This document shows positions 25,074-34,451 of a DNA stretch of 64,000 nucleotides, piece by piece (position 1 is the stretch's first letter; each line of letters starts with the position of its first letter). Made by a program: the position numbers and the translations under genes. The stretch is from positions 67,732 to 131,731 of the forward strand of contig NZ_QAIG01000005.1 of assembly GCF_003060885.1 (NCBI RefSeq), given 5' to 3'. The notes beneath the pieces were generated by a model. That model saw only the letters and a program-made list of their open reading frames with translations. It was not told the origin of the DNA and made no database searches. This DNA comes from Pseudomonas sp. HMWF032 (lineage in GTDB: Bacteria > Pseudomonadota > Gammaproteobacteria > Pseudomonadales > Pseudomonadaceae).

Positions 25074-26075
25074 CTACGCGTTGCCTCGCTGTAGCCACCG
25101 CCGCCAGCCGCTGGGTGCGGGCTGGCGAAACACCTCAAGCAACTGCGCGCAACTGAGGCTGCGCTGCGCTTCATCGAACGCCAGCGCGGTGCGCAGGGCG
25201 GGCCAGCAATGCGCCGGTAACTGCTCAGGGCGTTGCAGCTGTTTATCCAGCTCCATGGCCTTGGCCTGTTTGGCGCTTTGCCGGCTGAACGGGTGGCGAC
25301 CACTGGCCAGCTCATACAGTACGCACGCCACGGCATAGACATCGGCTGCAGCGGTCAGTGGTGCGCCGTCGAGTAATTCCAGGGCGGCGTAGCGCGGCGT
25401 CCAGGCGGTAAAGCGGTTGCGGCACAGGCGCGGCAAGCCGGGTAACAGGCCTTCCACGGGCTGGCCGAGACCATAATCGAACAGGCGCAGGCCGTCTTCG
25501 GCGAGCATCACATTGCTGGGCTTCAGGTCGCCATGCAGCACGCCGAGGCTGTGCGAATAGCTCAGGGCGTCAAGCAGGGCGATGGCGATTTCCTGCAGCT
25601 CGCTCCAGGGCAGACCCTCGGGGCGATCACTGAGCAGTTGATCCAGCGTCAGGCCCTTGAGCAGCTCCAGGGTGAGGAAGGCGCGCTGGCTGTGCACATC
25701 CACCTCGAAGCCGAACAGACGCACCACATGCGGGTGGTTGAGTCGCGCGGTGAGGGCGAACTCGCTGTACAGCAGCGCGTTGGCGTCCGGGTATTCGGCG
25801 AAGTCATCGCTGAGGGTTTTCAGCGCCACGTACGGCTCGGGGTCACCGAACTGTTCGCGCAACAGATCACGGGCGCGATACACCGCACCCATGCCGCCGA
25901 CCCCGAGCAGGCGCTCGATCTTGTAGCGGCCGCCGAGTACTTCCGGCAGTTCGCTGAGCACTTCGCGCGGGGCTTGCGTGGCCGGTTTGGCGGCCGTCGC
26001 GGCCAGGGCGAAGTAGGTCAGGTCGCTGGCCGGGGGGCTTGCCAGCGGCAGGTCGTCGAGCAGCTGTTCACTCAT
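25074..26075 (-). CDS. stk1: serine/threonine protein kinase of the T6SS (Stk1-like)
   Basis: 333 residues. The kinase domain runs about 50-320: glycine loop GVGGMGAVY (58-66), lysine K86 (VALK), catalytic loop HGDLKPSN (D183, replacing HRD), and FDYG (D200) in place of DFG. No transmembrane or periplasmic part, unlike PpkA. Together with the phosphatase gene just upstream it probably regulates the secretion system through phosphorylation of the FHA protein or others. It follows stp1 after 10 bases. Confidence 0.87.
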   Translation of the reverse strand: MSEQLLDDLPLASPPASDLTYFALAATAAKPATQAPREVLSELPEVLGGRYKIERLLGVGGMGAVYRARDLLREQFGDPEPYVALKTLSDDFAEYPDANALLYSEFALTARLNHPHVVRLFGFEVDVHSQRAFLTLELLKGLTLDQLLSDRPEGLPWSELQEIAIALLDALSYSHSLGVLHGDLKPSNVMLAEDGLRLFDYGLGQPVEGLLPGLPRLCRNRFTAWTPRYAALELLDGAPLTAAADVYAVACVLYELASGRHPFSRQSAKQAKAMELDKQLQRPEQLPAHCWPALRTALAFDEAQRSLSCAQLLEVFRQPAPSGWRRWLQRGNA

Positions 26076-26085
26076 CCGTGAGTCC

Positions 26086-26814
26086 TCATCGGCGGATCAC
26101 CACCGCACTCAGGTTGTCCCGCGCCGGGCCGTCGAGGGCCAGTTGGAATAACCGATTCAGAGTCAGCTGCGGTGACGGCAGGTTTAGCGCTGCGCCGATG
26201 TCGTCGACGGATACGCCTTGGTACAGGCCATCGCTGCACAGCAGAAAGGCATCGCCAGGCAGCACATCCAGTTCGAGAATCTCCAGCTTCAGCTCGTCAC
26301 TGGCACCAATGGCGCGGGTCAGGGCGTGCGCTGCCGGGTGTCGCGCGGCTTCGCTGGGGCTCAGTTGCTGTTCATCGATCAGCTGCTGCAGCAACGAGTG
26401 ATCGCGGCTGAGCTGATACAGCCTGCTGCCGCGCCACAGGTAGCAGCGGCTGTCGCCGGCCCACACGCAGGCGGCACGGTCGCCTTCGATCAGCAGGGCC
26501 ACCACCGTGCTGCCGATCACAGGGTCCGGGTGGGCGGCGGTGACCGTCAGCTCCTGACCCAGACGACGGTTGAGCGCGTGCAGGCGCTTGCGCAGCTCAT
26601 CCAGACGCTGTGGCAAATCACCTGCGCTCGGCTCGGCCAGCTGCTCGACAATCAGGCGGCTGGCCAGGGCACCGTTTTGGTGCCCGCCCATGCCGTCGGC
26701 CACCACCCACAGGCCCTGTTCCGGCAGGGCGAGAAAGGCATCCTCGTTGCGCGCCCGCACCTTGCCGGTGTCGGTACGCGCCGCGCTGCGCCAGCGGTTG
26801 GCAACCTCCTGCAT
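26086..26814 (-). CDS. stp1: PP2C-type protein phosphatase of the T6SS (Stp1-like)
   Basis: 242 residues with the PP2C metal-binding motifs ARNEDAF (21-27), DGMGGHQNG (about 40-48), SDGLYQGV and RDNLSAVV. It removes phosphate from serine or threonine, opposing the kinase encoded next. Its ATG shares a base with the tssM stop codon (TGATG), so the two are translated together. Confidence 0.9.
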   Translation of the reverse strand: MQEVANRWRSAARTDTGKVRARNEDAFLALPEQGLWVVADGMGGHQNGALASRLIVEQLAEPSAGDLPQRLDELRKRLHALNRRLGQELTVTAAHPDPVIGSTVVALLIEGDRAACVWAGDSRCYLWRGSRLYQLSRDHSLLQQLIDEQQLSPSEAARHPAAHALTRAIGASDELKLEILELDVLPGDAFLLCSDGLYQGVSVDDIGAALNLPSPQLTLNRLFQLALDGPARDNLSAVVIRR

Positions 26815-29800
26815 CAGAGCGTGGCCGGCAGTTTGAAGCTGCGCAACTGGTCTAGGTCAAACGGGTTCGGCGCGCGCTGGCTGTGCAACAGGTAGTTGGC
26901 GCGCAGGCCGCCGAGGTCGGCCTTGAGCATCAGCACATCGCGGCCGCTGTGGTAGTCCACGCTCATCAGGTCGAGCAGGCGGAACAGCGACCAGGGGCCG
27001 GTGTTCTTCTCGATACCCACCTTGCGTCCACCGAGCTCTTCGACCACCAGGCTGGTACGCCCTTCATTGGCTTCGGCCGGCCAGCTGAAAGCGGTCTGCA
27101 CGATTGGCCCGTGGCGGTATTCCATCTGCTGATTGCCAAAGCGGAAGTCGGCGCGGCCCAGGCTGGAATCCAGCGAGTAGGGTTCGAGTTTGAACAGCAC
27201 TTTCGGCTCGTTGGGGTTCTCGGCGAAGAAGCTGCGACGGATGGTTTGGGTGTGGCTCATCTGCAGCAGGAACTCGCGCGACAACGGCAGGCCACGGCCA
27301 TCCACGCGGCGCAGTTGGTACTGGCCGGCGGTGCCGCTGACGAACGGCTTGAGGTAGTTGTCGAAGAAGCGCTCGGCAATCCCCTGAGCCTTGAAGAACT
27401 CGCGGAAATCGGCAATCGCCACGTCGCTTTCGCTGTGTGCGCTGAACGGATAACGCTGCTTCAACGAGCCGTCATACGCGGCGTACAGCTCGCTCTTATA
27501 GCGCTGGTTGAGGTAGTGGTAGGCGTCGTTGAGCACCAGCATCCAGCTGTCTTCGGCGAGCAGGCCGAGCCAGTTGCCGACCGGTTGTGGCAGGCGTGCG
27601 GCATTGCTGCGCACCTGGTTGATCGCATCACGCTGACCGCCCATACGCGCCTTGGCCAGCTCGAACGCCGCCTGCTCCGGCGCGCTGGCATGAGCCAGGC
27701 TGGCCAGTTGCAGTTGTAAGGCATCCAGCGCTTGCAGGGTCATCGCCAGTTCCGGGCCGGCACCGCCGTTGTCATCCAGCAAGCGGTGCAGCGGTTCGAA
27801 GCGGCGCTCCAGGGTTTTACGCGCGGTGTCCGGCAGGTTTTTCACCAGCGCCGCTTGCGCTTGTTCAGCGGCAGAACTGGCCAGCTTGGCGACTTTACCC
27901 AGCTTGCCTTTGCTACCTTCCAGCGCTTCGGCGGCGGCTCCGGCATCGTCGGCGGCTTCGGCCATGCCTTTGAAGCGGGTGTTGTCGCGCACCTCCACCA
28001 GCAGTTGCAGCAGCGGCGAGTTGGCGGCGGTCAGGCCGGCCAGTTGCAAGGCACCCTGGCCGGCGCTGCCGATCGGGTCCAGCGACAGCTGCGCAATGGC
28101 TTCGCCCCAGTAGTTGGCGTAATCGCGGAAGTACAGCTGCTCCATTTCCACCAGCAGACGGCTGAGGTCGGCCGCGCTCAGGTTGTCGCCTTCACCCAGA
28201 ACCCAGTTGTCGCGCAGCAATTCACGCACCAGGTCAGCGCCCTTGGCGGTGAAGGTTTTCTGGTAGCCAACCTGGGTGTAGAAGCCCGGAATCACATAGT
28301 CACTGCCAGCAAACAGGCCGGCCTGTGGGCCGAGCTTCTGGCTCAGGCGGTAATCCGGCAGGCTGCGTGCTTCTTCGCGGAGCATGCGGTAGACCACGTT
28401 GGCCAGTGACTCGCTGCGCAGGATCTGCCGCGCCTGCGCCACCAGCGGCTGGTTTAGCGAATAAGGTGCGAACGACTCGGACAGCAGGCGCTCGAAGTGC
28501 TCATTCAGGCCGCGCTGGCCGGCGCTGTTGCCGGCGTAACGCAGCGACCAGTCGGCCGCCAGCCACTCCTGCAGGAAGGCCTTGTCGCGACGCTCTTCCA
28601 GATTGAGCATCAGATAAGCACGCAGGCTGTTGAGCAGGCGTTCACGGTCACCCAGGTTGGCGCGGACTTGTGCTTCCAGCTGACGACCGACGCGGCTCAG
28701 CAGCAGGTTTTCCAGCTCGGCGCGGTAGGCCTGCTGCAGTGTTGGATCGACTTTTTCGCCCTGATACAGACCGCCGCGTTGCAGGTAGGACACCTCACCC
28801 TTCGGCGGGAATACCTGGGTGGCGGCGTAGCTGTGATCCAGCGCCTTGAGGGTGCGCAGGGCGTCATCCTGCACGCCGAGGTTGTTGTGTTGCTGGGTCA
28901 GCTGCTGAGCCAGATCACGCAGTTGCTCCAGGCGGCCATGGTTGCCGGAGAAGCTACCGGCCCAGACCACACCAAACACACCGAGCACCACCAGGGCGGT
29001 GGCGTACATGGCGCGCTGGCCCCAGTCGATGCGGCGCACTTCTTTCTGGTCGAGGCCGGCCAGGTCGGCTTCGGGGAAGATCACCCGGCTGAGCAGGTGA
29101 TTGATAAAGCGCGAGCGCCCGCTGCGGAAGGTCGGCAGGGCGCTGCTGGCCAGGCCCAGGTTGCGGCCGATGCCGCTGGTGCTTGGGTCGAGTTGGTCGT
29201 TCAGTTCGGGTGCGCTGGTCAGGTAGAAGCCGCGCAACTGGCTGGCACGCTGGTAGCGGTTGCCGCTGAAGGCCAGCTCGCTGAACAGGCACAGGCGCTC
29301 ACCGAGCAGGCCCAACTGGTGCGGGAAATCGAGGATACGGCCCCTCCGCTGGGTATCGCGCTCCTGGTGCATGCGCAAGATCACTTGGCTGTTGAGGCGG
29401 CGCAGCAGTTCTTCGAACTCCTGACGAATCACCTGCACGTCAGTGGCGTTCTGCTCCTTGCGGAAGCTGGCGCCGAGCACCTGATCGCTTTCTTCGCGCG
29501 ACAGCTGGTCGAAGAATTCATCGAAGCCCAATACCTTGTCGGCCTTGCTCAGCACCAGGTACACCGGCACATCGGCACCCAGACGCTGGTGAATATCCTG
29601 CAGACGCTGACGGGTCTGGCGGGCGAGGTTTTCCAGTTCGATTTCGCTGCCACCTTGCAGCTGCTCCACCGGGATGGTCACCAGCACACCGTTCAGCGGG
29701 CGCGCACGGCGTTTGCGCAGCAGGCCCAGTAGGGTGTCCCAGGCGCGGCCGTCGATGGCCGGGTCGGGTTGGGTCAGGTAGCGCCCGGCTGTGTCGATCA

Positions 29801-30353
29801 GCACGGCGTGGTCGGCGAAGTACCAGTCGGCATAACGGGTGCCGGAAACGTCCTTGGTCAGACGTTGCTGGTCCGCGCGGTTGAGCGGGAAATCCAGGCC
29901 GGAAAAATCCAGCAGGCTGGTTTTGCCGCTGCTCTGTGGGCCGAGCAGCAGGTACCAGGGCAGCTCATTGCGCCATTTTTCGCTGCGGCCGCGGTACAGG
30001 CTGGAGCGTTTGAGGGTGTGCAGGGCCAGCTTGAAACGATTGCGCAGCTCACTCTGCTCTTCGTCGATCAAACCCTCGCGACGCAGACGCTCTTGGGCGT
30101 CGGCGTCATCTTCTTCGGCCTGCTTGCGGGCGGTGGCCTTCCAGCTGGCGAACACCATGGCCAGGCCCCAGATCAGGAACAGCAGGCTGATGCTCAGCAG
30201 ACGGCTGGTGGCCGATTCCCAGAACTTGTAATCGTTGACCGCCAGCAGCGGGCCGACAAACCACACCAGCAGCGCCAGAACCAATACCAGACACAGGCTC
30301 CACACCCAGGTCTTGCGGAAAAATGCGGCTAATTTGCCGAAAAAAGGCTTCAT
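26814..30353 (-). CDS. tssM: T6SS membrane complex protein TssM (IcmF)
   Basis: 1179 residues, normal length. Two N-terminal transmembrane helices (about 13-32 and 45-65), a cytoplasmic NTPase-like domain with Walker A GPQSSGKTS near residue 137, a third helix near 445-465 (ALVVLGVFGVVWAG), and the large periplasmic part that contacts TssJ. It anchors the baseplate to the envelope with TssL and TssJ. It overlaps tssL by 4 bases. Confidence 0.95.
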   Translation of the reverse strand: MKPFFGKLAAFFRKTWVWSLCLVLVLALLVWFVGPLLAVNDYKFWESATSRLLSISLLFLIWGLAMVFASWKATARKQAEEDDADAQERLRREGLIDEEQSELRNRFKLALHTLKRSSLYRGRSEKWRNELPWYLLLGPQSSGKTSLLDFSGLDFPLNRADQQRLTKDVSGTRYADWYFADHAVLIDTAGRYLTQPDPAIDGRAWDTLLGLLRKRRARPLNGVLVTIPVEQLQGGSEIELENLARQTRQRLQDIHQRLGADVPVYLVLSKADKVLGFDEFFDQLSREESDQVLGASFRKEQNATDVQVIRQEFEELLRRLNSQVILRMHQERDTQRRGRILDFPHQLGLLGERLCLFSELAFSGNRYQRASQLRGFYLTSAPELNDQLDPSTSGIGRNLGLASSALPTFRSGRSRFINHLLSRVIFPEADLAGLDQKEVRRIDWGQRAMYATALVVLGVFGVVWAGSFSGNHGRLEQLRDLAQQLTQQHNNLGVQDDALRTLKALDHSYAATQVFPPKGEVSYLQRGGLYQGEKVDPTLQQAYRAELENLLLSRVGRQLEAQVRANLGDRERLLNSLRAYLMLNLEERRDKAFLQEWLAADWSLRYAGNSAGQRGLNEHFERLLSESFAPYSLNQPLVAQARQILRSESLANVVYRMLREEARSLPDYRLSQKLGPQAGLFAGSDYVIPGFYTQVGYQKTFTAKGADLVRELLRDNWVLGEGDNLSAADLSRLLVEMEQLYFRDYANYWGEAIAQLSLDPIGSAGQGALQLAGLTAANSPLLQLLVEVRDNTRFKGMAEAADDAGAAAEALEGSKGKLGKVAKLASSAAEQAQAALVKNLPDTARKTLERRFEPLHRLLDDNGGAGPELAMTLQALDALQLQLASLAHASAPEQAAFELAKARMGGQRDAINQVRSNAARLPQPVGNWLGLLAEDSWMLVLNDAYHYLNQRYKSELYAAYDGSLKQRYPFSAHSESDVAIADFREFFKAQGIAERFFDNYLKPFVSGTAGQYQLRRVDGRGLPLSREFLLQMSHTQTIRRSFFAENPNEPKVLFKLEPYSLDSSLGRADFRFGNQQMEYRHGPIVQTAFSWPAEANEGRTSLVVEELGGRKVGIEKNTGPWSLFRLLDLMSVDYHSGRDVLMLKADLGGLRANYLLHSQRAPNPFDLDQLRSFKLPATL

Positions 30354-31234
30354 TTCGTCTCATCCATGAATGCACCCGAAGACGGGTCAAGTTGCGCGTA
30401 CGGCTGCAGAATCGTTTCGCGTTGTTCACCCAAGACCCAGGCAAAACCGCTGTACATCACCACCAGGCAAACCACGGTGAACAGTGCCACCAGCCACCAC
30501 GGCACGATGCGTACCAGCCGTCGGCGGGTGTCTTTCAGGCCCTGCCAGTGCGGCGACACTTCACGCGGCACGTCACCGCGTAGCTGGCGGATCTGCCGAT
30601 AGAGGCTGTCACGCACCGCTTCCAGTTCGAGCATGCCGCGCGGCAGCACGCGGTACTTGCCTTCGAAACCGAGCGACAGGCACAGGTACATCAGCTCAAG
30701 CATCGGCAGGTGCTTGACCGGGTTGCGCGACAGGCGCTCAAGCAGCTGGAAGAACTTCTCGCCGCCGAAGGTCTCGTTGTGGAACGAGGACAGCAGGCTC
30801 ATCTGCGACCATTCGCTCTCGTTGCCCCAGGGCGTGGTCACCACGGCCTCATCGACCACGGTGCACAGCACGTAACGCGCGGCCATCACCTGGCTGCTTT
30901 CCGCGCCTTCATGCAGGGCGCGGTGTTCGAACAGCTTGATGGCGCTGGACAGACGCTGGTTCAGCGCGTGCATGTCTTCACTGTCGAAGCTGTGCTTGAG
31001 GCGCACCACTTCCGAGAGCAGGGTGGCGGCGGCGGCCACCAGCGGGTTGAGGCTGATATTGAAGCTCTCCGCCGGGCGCAGGCGTGCGGCGTAGATCATG
31101 CGCTCTTCCAGTTGCTCGAATTTTGGCGGCGCGGCGAAGTCGGTCAGCGGGCTGTGCGCCGGGGCATCGCCCTTGCGGTTGAGGATGACGGTTTTGTCGT
31201 CCTGGCCGTATTCCATTTCCTTGGTCGTCATCAT
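30350..31234 (-). CDS. tssL: T6SS membrane complex protein TssL (DotU)
   Basis: 294 residues. A cytoplasmic DotU domain (about 40-230) is followed by one C-terminal transmembrane helix (WWLVALFTVVCLVVMYSGFA). The protein ends shortly after the helix, so it has no peptidoglycan-binding OmpA domain and relies on another anchor. Its start overlaps the end of tssK by one base. Confidence 0.94.
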   Translation of the reverse strand: MMTTKEMEYGQDDKTVILNRKGDAPAHSPLTDFAAPPKFEQLEERMIYAARLRPAESFNISLNPLVAAAATLLSEVVRLKHSFDSEDMHALNQRLSSAIKLFEHRALHEGAESSQVMAARYVLCTVVDEAVVTTPWGNESEWSQMSLLSSFHNETFGGEKFFQLLERLSRNPVKHLPMLELMYLCLSLGFEGKYRVLPRGMLELEAVRDSLYRQIRQLRGDVPREVSPHWQGLKDTRRRLVRIVPWWLVALFTVVCLVVMYSGFAWVLGEQRETILQPYAQLDPSSGAFMDETK

Positions 31235-32565
31235 CAGTTCCTGATCGCCCAGAATTTCATCTCAAGTCCGGAGAACTCGCCGGACACGTGGAAAGCGAAG
31301 CCGCCTGAGCGTTCCAGCTGCGCCAGTTCTTCGGAGCCCAGTTCTAGGGCGAAATAGGTCTTGCCCGAGTGGAAGGGGATCTGCCGCGGTGCCACCGGCA
31401 TGGGTTTGACCTTGATGCCGGGCAGGTGCAGGTTGACCAGTTGGCGAATCTGCTCCACCGGTCCGACCTTGAGGTGAGCGGGCAGGCGCTGGCGCAGCTC
31501 TTCCGAGTCGCACTGGGCGCTGGCGGCGAGGACGAAGGTGGAGGTGGCGAGCAGCTTGTGATCGTGCAGCGGCGATACCTGAATGCCGTACTGACGTTGC
31601 TGCAGGAGCATCTCGATGGCGTGCTGTTCCAGCACCATCGACAGCACCTGGCGGATCGCATCCATCAGTTTGCGGAAGCTCACGCCCTGGTCGCTGTGCA
31701 GGTAGCGGCTGTCCAGGCGCGGGCGCTTGATCTCGCTGGAGAAGGTCGCCAGCTCGCCGAGCAGGCCGAGCAATTCGCGGTAGATCTGCTCCGGATGCAC
31801 CTGCTCGATGCCGAGGTAATGGCGCAGCACCGGCTCGAAGCGGTTGATCAGTTGCAGCATCATAAAGTCGCCGACTTCCGCGCCGCCGACCTTGCCGGTG
31901 GCGCGAATGCGTTCGGCCAGAATGTCGCCCCGGTGGGCGAGCATGCTGATCACTTCCTTGAGGCAGCTGAGCAGGTAGCCGGACGCCTGGAAGTTGACGT
32001 AGGTCGGAATAAATTCCGGGTCGATGCTGATCACCCCGTCCGGGGTGGTGTCGAGCACGTCGCACAGCTGCAGTTTGACGTAGGCCTGGTCGCTCTGTTG
32101 CTCGCCGAGCAGCAGGCGGAAGTTCGGCCGGCCACAGCTGACCTGGCTGGCGGCGCTGTCGCCGGCGTTGGAGTCGGTCACTTCCTCATCAAAGGCAACA
32201 AAACGCGCGAGCACGTCCTGCTGCTCCGGGCGGCGGCTCTCGATATGGTTGCCGGTGACCAGCGGCAGCGCCAGGTACACCGGGGTGTTGCCGGTGTTTG
32301 GCGGTACGTCGAGAGCCAGCGGCTCGCGCTCGGCACCGATGTCGAACAGGGTGCCATCGGGCAGGATGCCGCTGGCCTTGCTCACCACCAGTTTGCCCAT
32401 ATTGAGAAACTGACGGTCGATCTCCAGCTCGAAAAACCCCCAGGCGTAGCTGTCGAGCTTCTGCGTGCGGGTTTTCAGCTGGTAGTCGTAGTAACGGTCG
32501 TTCTGCTGGAAGTGCTGCGGGCGCAGCAGCATGCCTTCCTGCCAGACCACTTTATGCATGGCCAT
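31234..32565 (-). CDS. tssK: T6SS baseplate protein TssK
   Basis: 443 residues, full length. It starts HKVVWQEGMLLRPQHFQQ, the hallmark of the family. It connects the baseplate to the TssLM membrane complex. GAGGAA lies 6 bases before the ATG at 32565; a second ATG two codons on is also possible. Confidence 0.95.
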   Translation of the reverse strand: MAMHKVVWQEGMLLRPQHFQQNDRYYDYQLKTRTQKLDSYAWGFFELEIDRQFLNMGKLVVSKASGILPDGTLFDIGAEREPLALDVPPNTGNTPVYLALPLVTGNHIESRRPEQQDVLARFVAFDEEVTDSNAGDSAASQVSCGRPNFRLLLGEQQSDQAYVKLQLCDVLDTTPDGVISIDPEFIPTYVNFQASGYLLSCLKEVISMLAHRGDILAERIRATGKVGGAEVGDFMMLQLINRFEPVLRHYLGIEQVHPEQIYRELLGLLGELATFSSEIKRPRLDSRYLHSDQGVSFRKLMDAIRQVLSMVLEQHAIEMLLQQRQYGIQVSPLHDHKLLATSTFVLAASAQCDSEELRQRLPAHLKVGPVEQIRQLVNLHLPGIKVKPMPVAPRQIPFHSGKTYFALELGSEELAQLERSGGFAFHVSGEFSGLEMKFWAIRN

Positions 32566-32568
32566 GGC

Positions 32569-33051
32569 TTATTCCTCTTCCTTGCGGGTGTCGTCCTGGG
32601 TCTTGATGCCCAATGCATCGAGGGTCAGCACGCTGCTATTACGTTCCTTTTCCTGCAGTGGAATCACCACGCGCCAGTTGCTTTCCGGCAGGTCGCGGTA
32701 GGCCGCCAGCACGCCGACATAGCGGCTGCCCGGTTGTACCGAGAGCTTCATTTCGCGTTGCTCGCCGGGGCGCAGCTCCAGCTCTTCGAGCACCACCATA
32801 TCCGGTGACAGGGCTTCTTTCGGGCGCTGATAGAGCGAGAAGAAATCGGCCGTTTCAAAGGCTACCGGGTGCTTCAGCTCGATCAGACGCAGGACGATTG
32901 GCGAAGGACGGCCATTGAGGTCCGGGTTGAGCTCATCGCTGCCGTTGAGGGTCAGGTCGAGCTTGGTCATATCCGAATAGGGCGAGAGTGCGGCGCAACC
33001 GGTGAGGCTGAGCAGGGCGGCCAACAGGGCCAGGCAGGTGAAACGGTGCAT
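32569..33051 (-). CDS. tssJ: T6SS outer-membrane lipoprotein TssJ
   Basis: 160 residues from the ATG at 33051; an ATG at 33060 has its ribosome site immediately adjacent. Lipoprotein signal with lipobox LTGC at about residues 16-19. The mature part is a transthyretin-like beta-sandwich (SPIVLRLIELKHPVAFE, then EELELRPGEQREMKL). It tethers TssM to the outer membrane. Confidence 0.93.
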   Translation of the reverse strand: MHRFTCLALLAALLSLTGCAALSPYSDMTKLDLTLNGSDELNPDLNGRPSPIVLRLIELKHPVAFETADFFSLYQRPKEALSPDMVVLEELELRPGEQREMKLSVQPGSRYVGVLAAYRDLPESNWRVVIPLQEKERNSSVLTLDALGIKTQDDTRKEEE

Positions 33052-33056
33052 GGAGA

Positions 33057-34253
33057 TCATCCTTGAACATCGGTGTTGAGGGTGGCGATCAGGCGAACCT
33101 GTTCTTCGTAGGTGTGGGCGAAGTCGCGGGCGAACAGGCGGTCGCTCCAGTCGTCGTTCTGCTTCCAGGCACTGTGCAAGCGACGGTAGGCGCGCCAGCG
33201 GCTGCCAGCGGTGGCGATCAGCGGCTTGCGGCCTTCACGCTCGAAACGCAGGCTCAGCTGTTCCGGCGACAGTTGCTCGAACATGCCTTTGACGGCCGCG
33301 CGGCTGGCGGCGAGTAGCGCCACCTGGTGCGCTTGCAGATCACGGAAGCTGCGGCTGATGGTCTGCTCGGCGCTCAGTTGTCCGGCCTTGCCGCCACGCA
33401 GCAAGGCGCTCAGCGCTTCACTGCTGTCGGCGGTGTGCTTGAGCGGGTTGTTGCCAGCGCTCTGCACGGTGGTCAGGGCCAGGCGCAGTTCGTTCTTCAG
33501 CTCGCTGCGGGTACGCAGGCTTTGCTGCAGGCTGCCGATGCTCTGCTTGAGCAACTTGGCGCTGTGGATGGCCAGGGCCTCACGTGCCTCGTCATCGAGG
33601 TCATCGAGTTTGACCCCGAGGGCCTCGGAGAATTTTTCCCAGAAGGTCGGCGGCAGACGCACCGGTTCCGGTGCACGCTTGGGCTGCGGTTCAGGCGTGG
33701 GCATGACCAACGCCGGCACCAGCAGGTTTTCTTCATCAATCTGCGCATAGTCGCGTTGCTGCGCCTGCACGTTATGCGGGCGCAGAATCGCCGTCAGGTC
33801 ATCGACCTCGGCATACACGCGCTCCTGCTGGTCGATGGCGGTCAGCGGGTCGAGGTCGAGAAAGGCATCGTCCGGGATGATGCTGCCGGCCGGCTGGGCA
33901 CGGCCGATATCGCCGGCAAACATGGCCGGGTCCTGAATCAGCCGCGCGCGCAGCTCGAAATCGCCAAAGCAATACACGCTGCCATGCTCAATGCGCTGGG
34001 CCTCGCCCTTGCGCAGGCTGGCACCGCTGTCTTTCAACTGAATGCCATTGCTGCTGGTGTCGGTCAGGTAGAAGGCACCATTGCGATAGCTCACCTCGGC
34101 ATGTCGACTGGACAGCACACGTTTGCGATCCGGAATCACCCAGTCGCATTCCTCCGCCCGACCAATAATGCCGCCAGCCTGCTTGAAGGTTTTGGTGGTC
34201 AATAGACCTGGCACGAACTGCTGTGCACTGACCACATCGAAGACCAGTTCCAT
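33057..34253 (-). CDS. fha2: T6SS FHA-domain protein (Fha2-like)
   Basis: 398 residues. An N-terminal FHA domain (about 25-95: GGIIGRAEECDWVIPD, SSRHAEV, DTSSNGIQLKD) binds phosphothreonine. The C-terminal 180 residues match the TagH/ImpI region. It is likely a target or reader of the Stk1/Stp1 kinase-phosphatase pair. GGAGCTAACAACC precedes the ATG. The downstream tssJ start follows after 5 bases. Confidence 0.92.
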   Translation of the reverse strand: MELVFDVVSAQQFVPGLLTTKTFKQAGGIIGRAEECDWVIPDRKRVLSSRHAEVSYRNGAFYLTDTSSNGIQLKDSGASLRKGEAQRIEHGSVYCFGDFELRARLIQDPAMFAGDIGRAQPAGSIIPDDAFLDLDPLTAIDQQERVYAEVDDLTAILRPHNVQAQQRDYAQIDEENLLVPALVMPTPEPQPKRAPEPVRLPPTFWEKFSEALGVKLDDLDDEAREALAIHSAKLLKQSIGSLQQSLRTRSELKNELRLALTTVQSAGNNPLKHTADSSEALSALLRGGKAGQLSAEQTISRSFRDLQAHQVALLAASRAAVKGMFEQLSPEQLSLRFEREGRKPLIATAGSRWRAYRRLHSAWKQNDDWSDRLFARDFAHTYEEQVRLIATLNTDVQG

Positions 34254-34272
34254 GGTTGTTAGCTCCTTGCGG

Positions 34273-34407
34273 TCAGTTGCCGCGTTTCACTGCTTGCGGT
34301 TCGCCGAGTGGGCGGTATTCGTCATCGTTGAACTTGTAATTGCCGCTGCAGGCGGTGAGGCACAGGGCTAGGGCGAGCAGGGCGGTTGGGTAATAACGTT
34401 TCAGCAT
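34273..34407 (-). CDS. tiny lipoprotein in the OrfX position
   Basis: 44 residues from the ATG at 34407, preceded by AGAAGAGCAACTG. It has a lipoprotein signal with LTAC as lipobox (about residues 15-18), leaving a mature peptide of only about 27 residues (SGNYKFNDDEYRPLGEP). In P. aeruginosa a small gene, orfX, sits between fha2 and sfa2 (from memory), and this looks like its counterpart. Function unknown. Confidence 0.7.
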   Translation of the reverse strand: MLKRYYPTALLALALCLTACSGNYKFNDDEYRPLGEPQAVKRGN

Positions 34408-34451
34408 CAGTTGCTCTTCTCTTTTAAGTGCGAAAGGTGGGTAAGCAGATA

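Noticed and set aside
25074..26075. Inactive pseudokinase
   Set aside because: HRD is HGD and DFG is DYG, but the lysine, catalytic aspartate and metal-binding aspartate are all present, so activity is likely.
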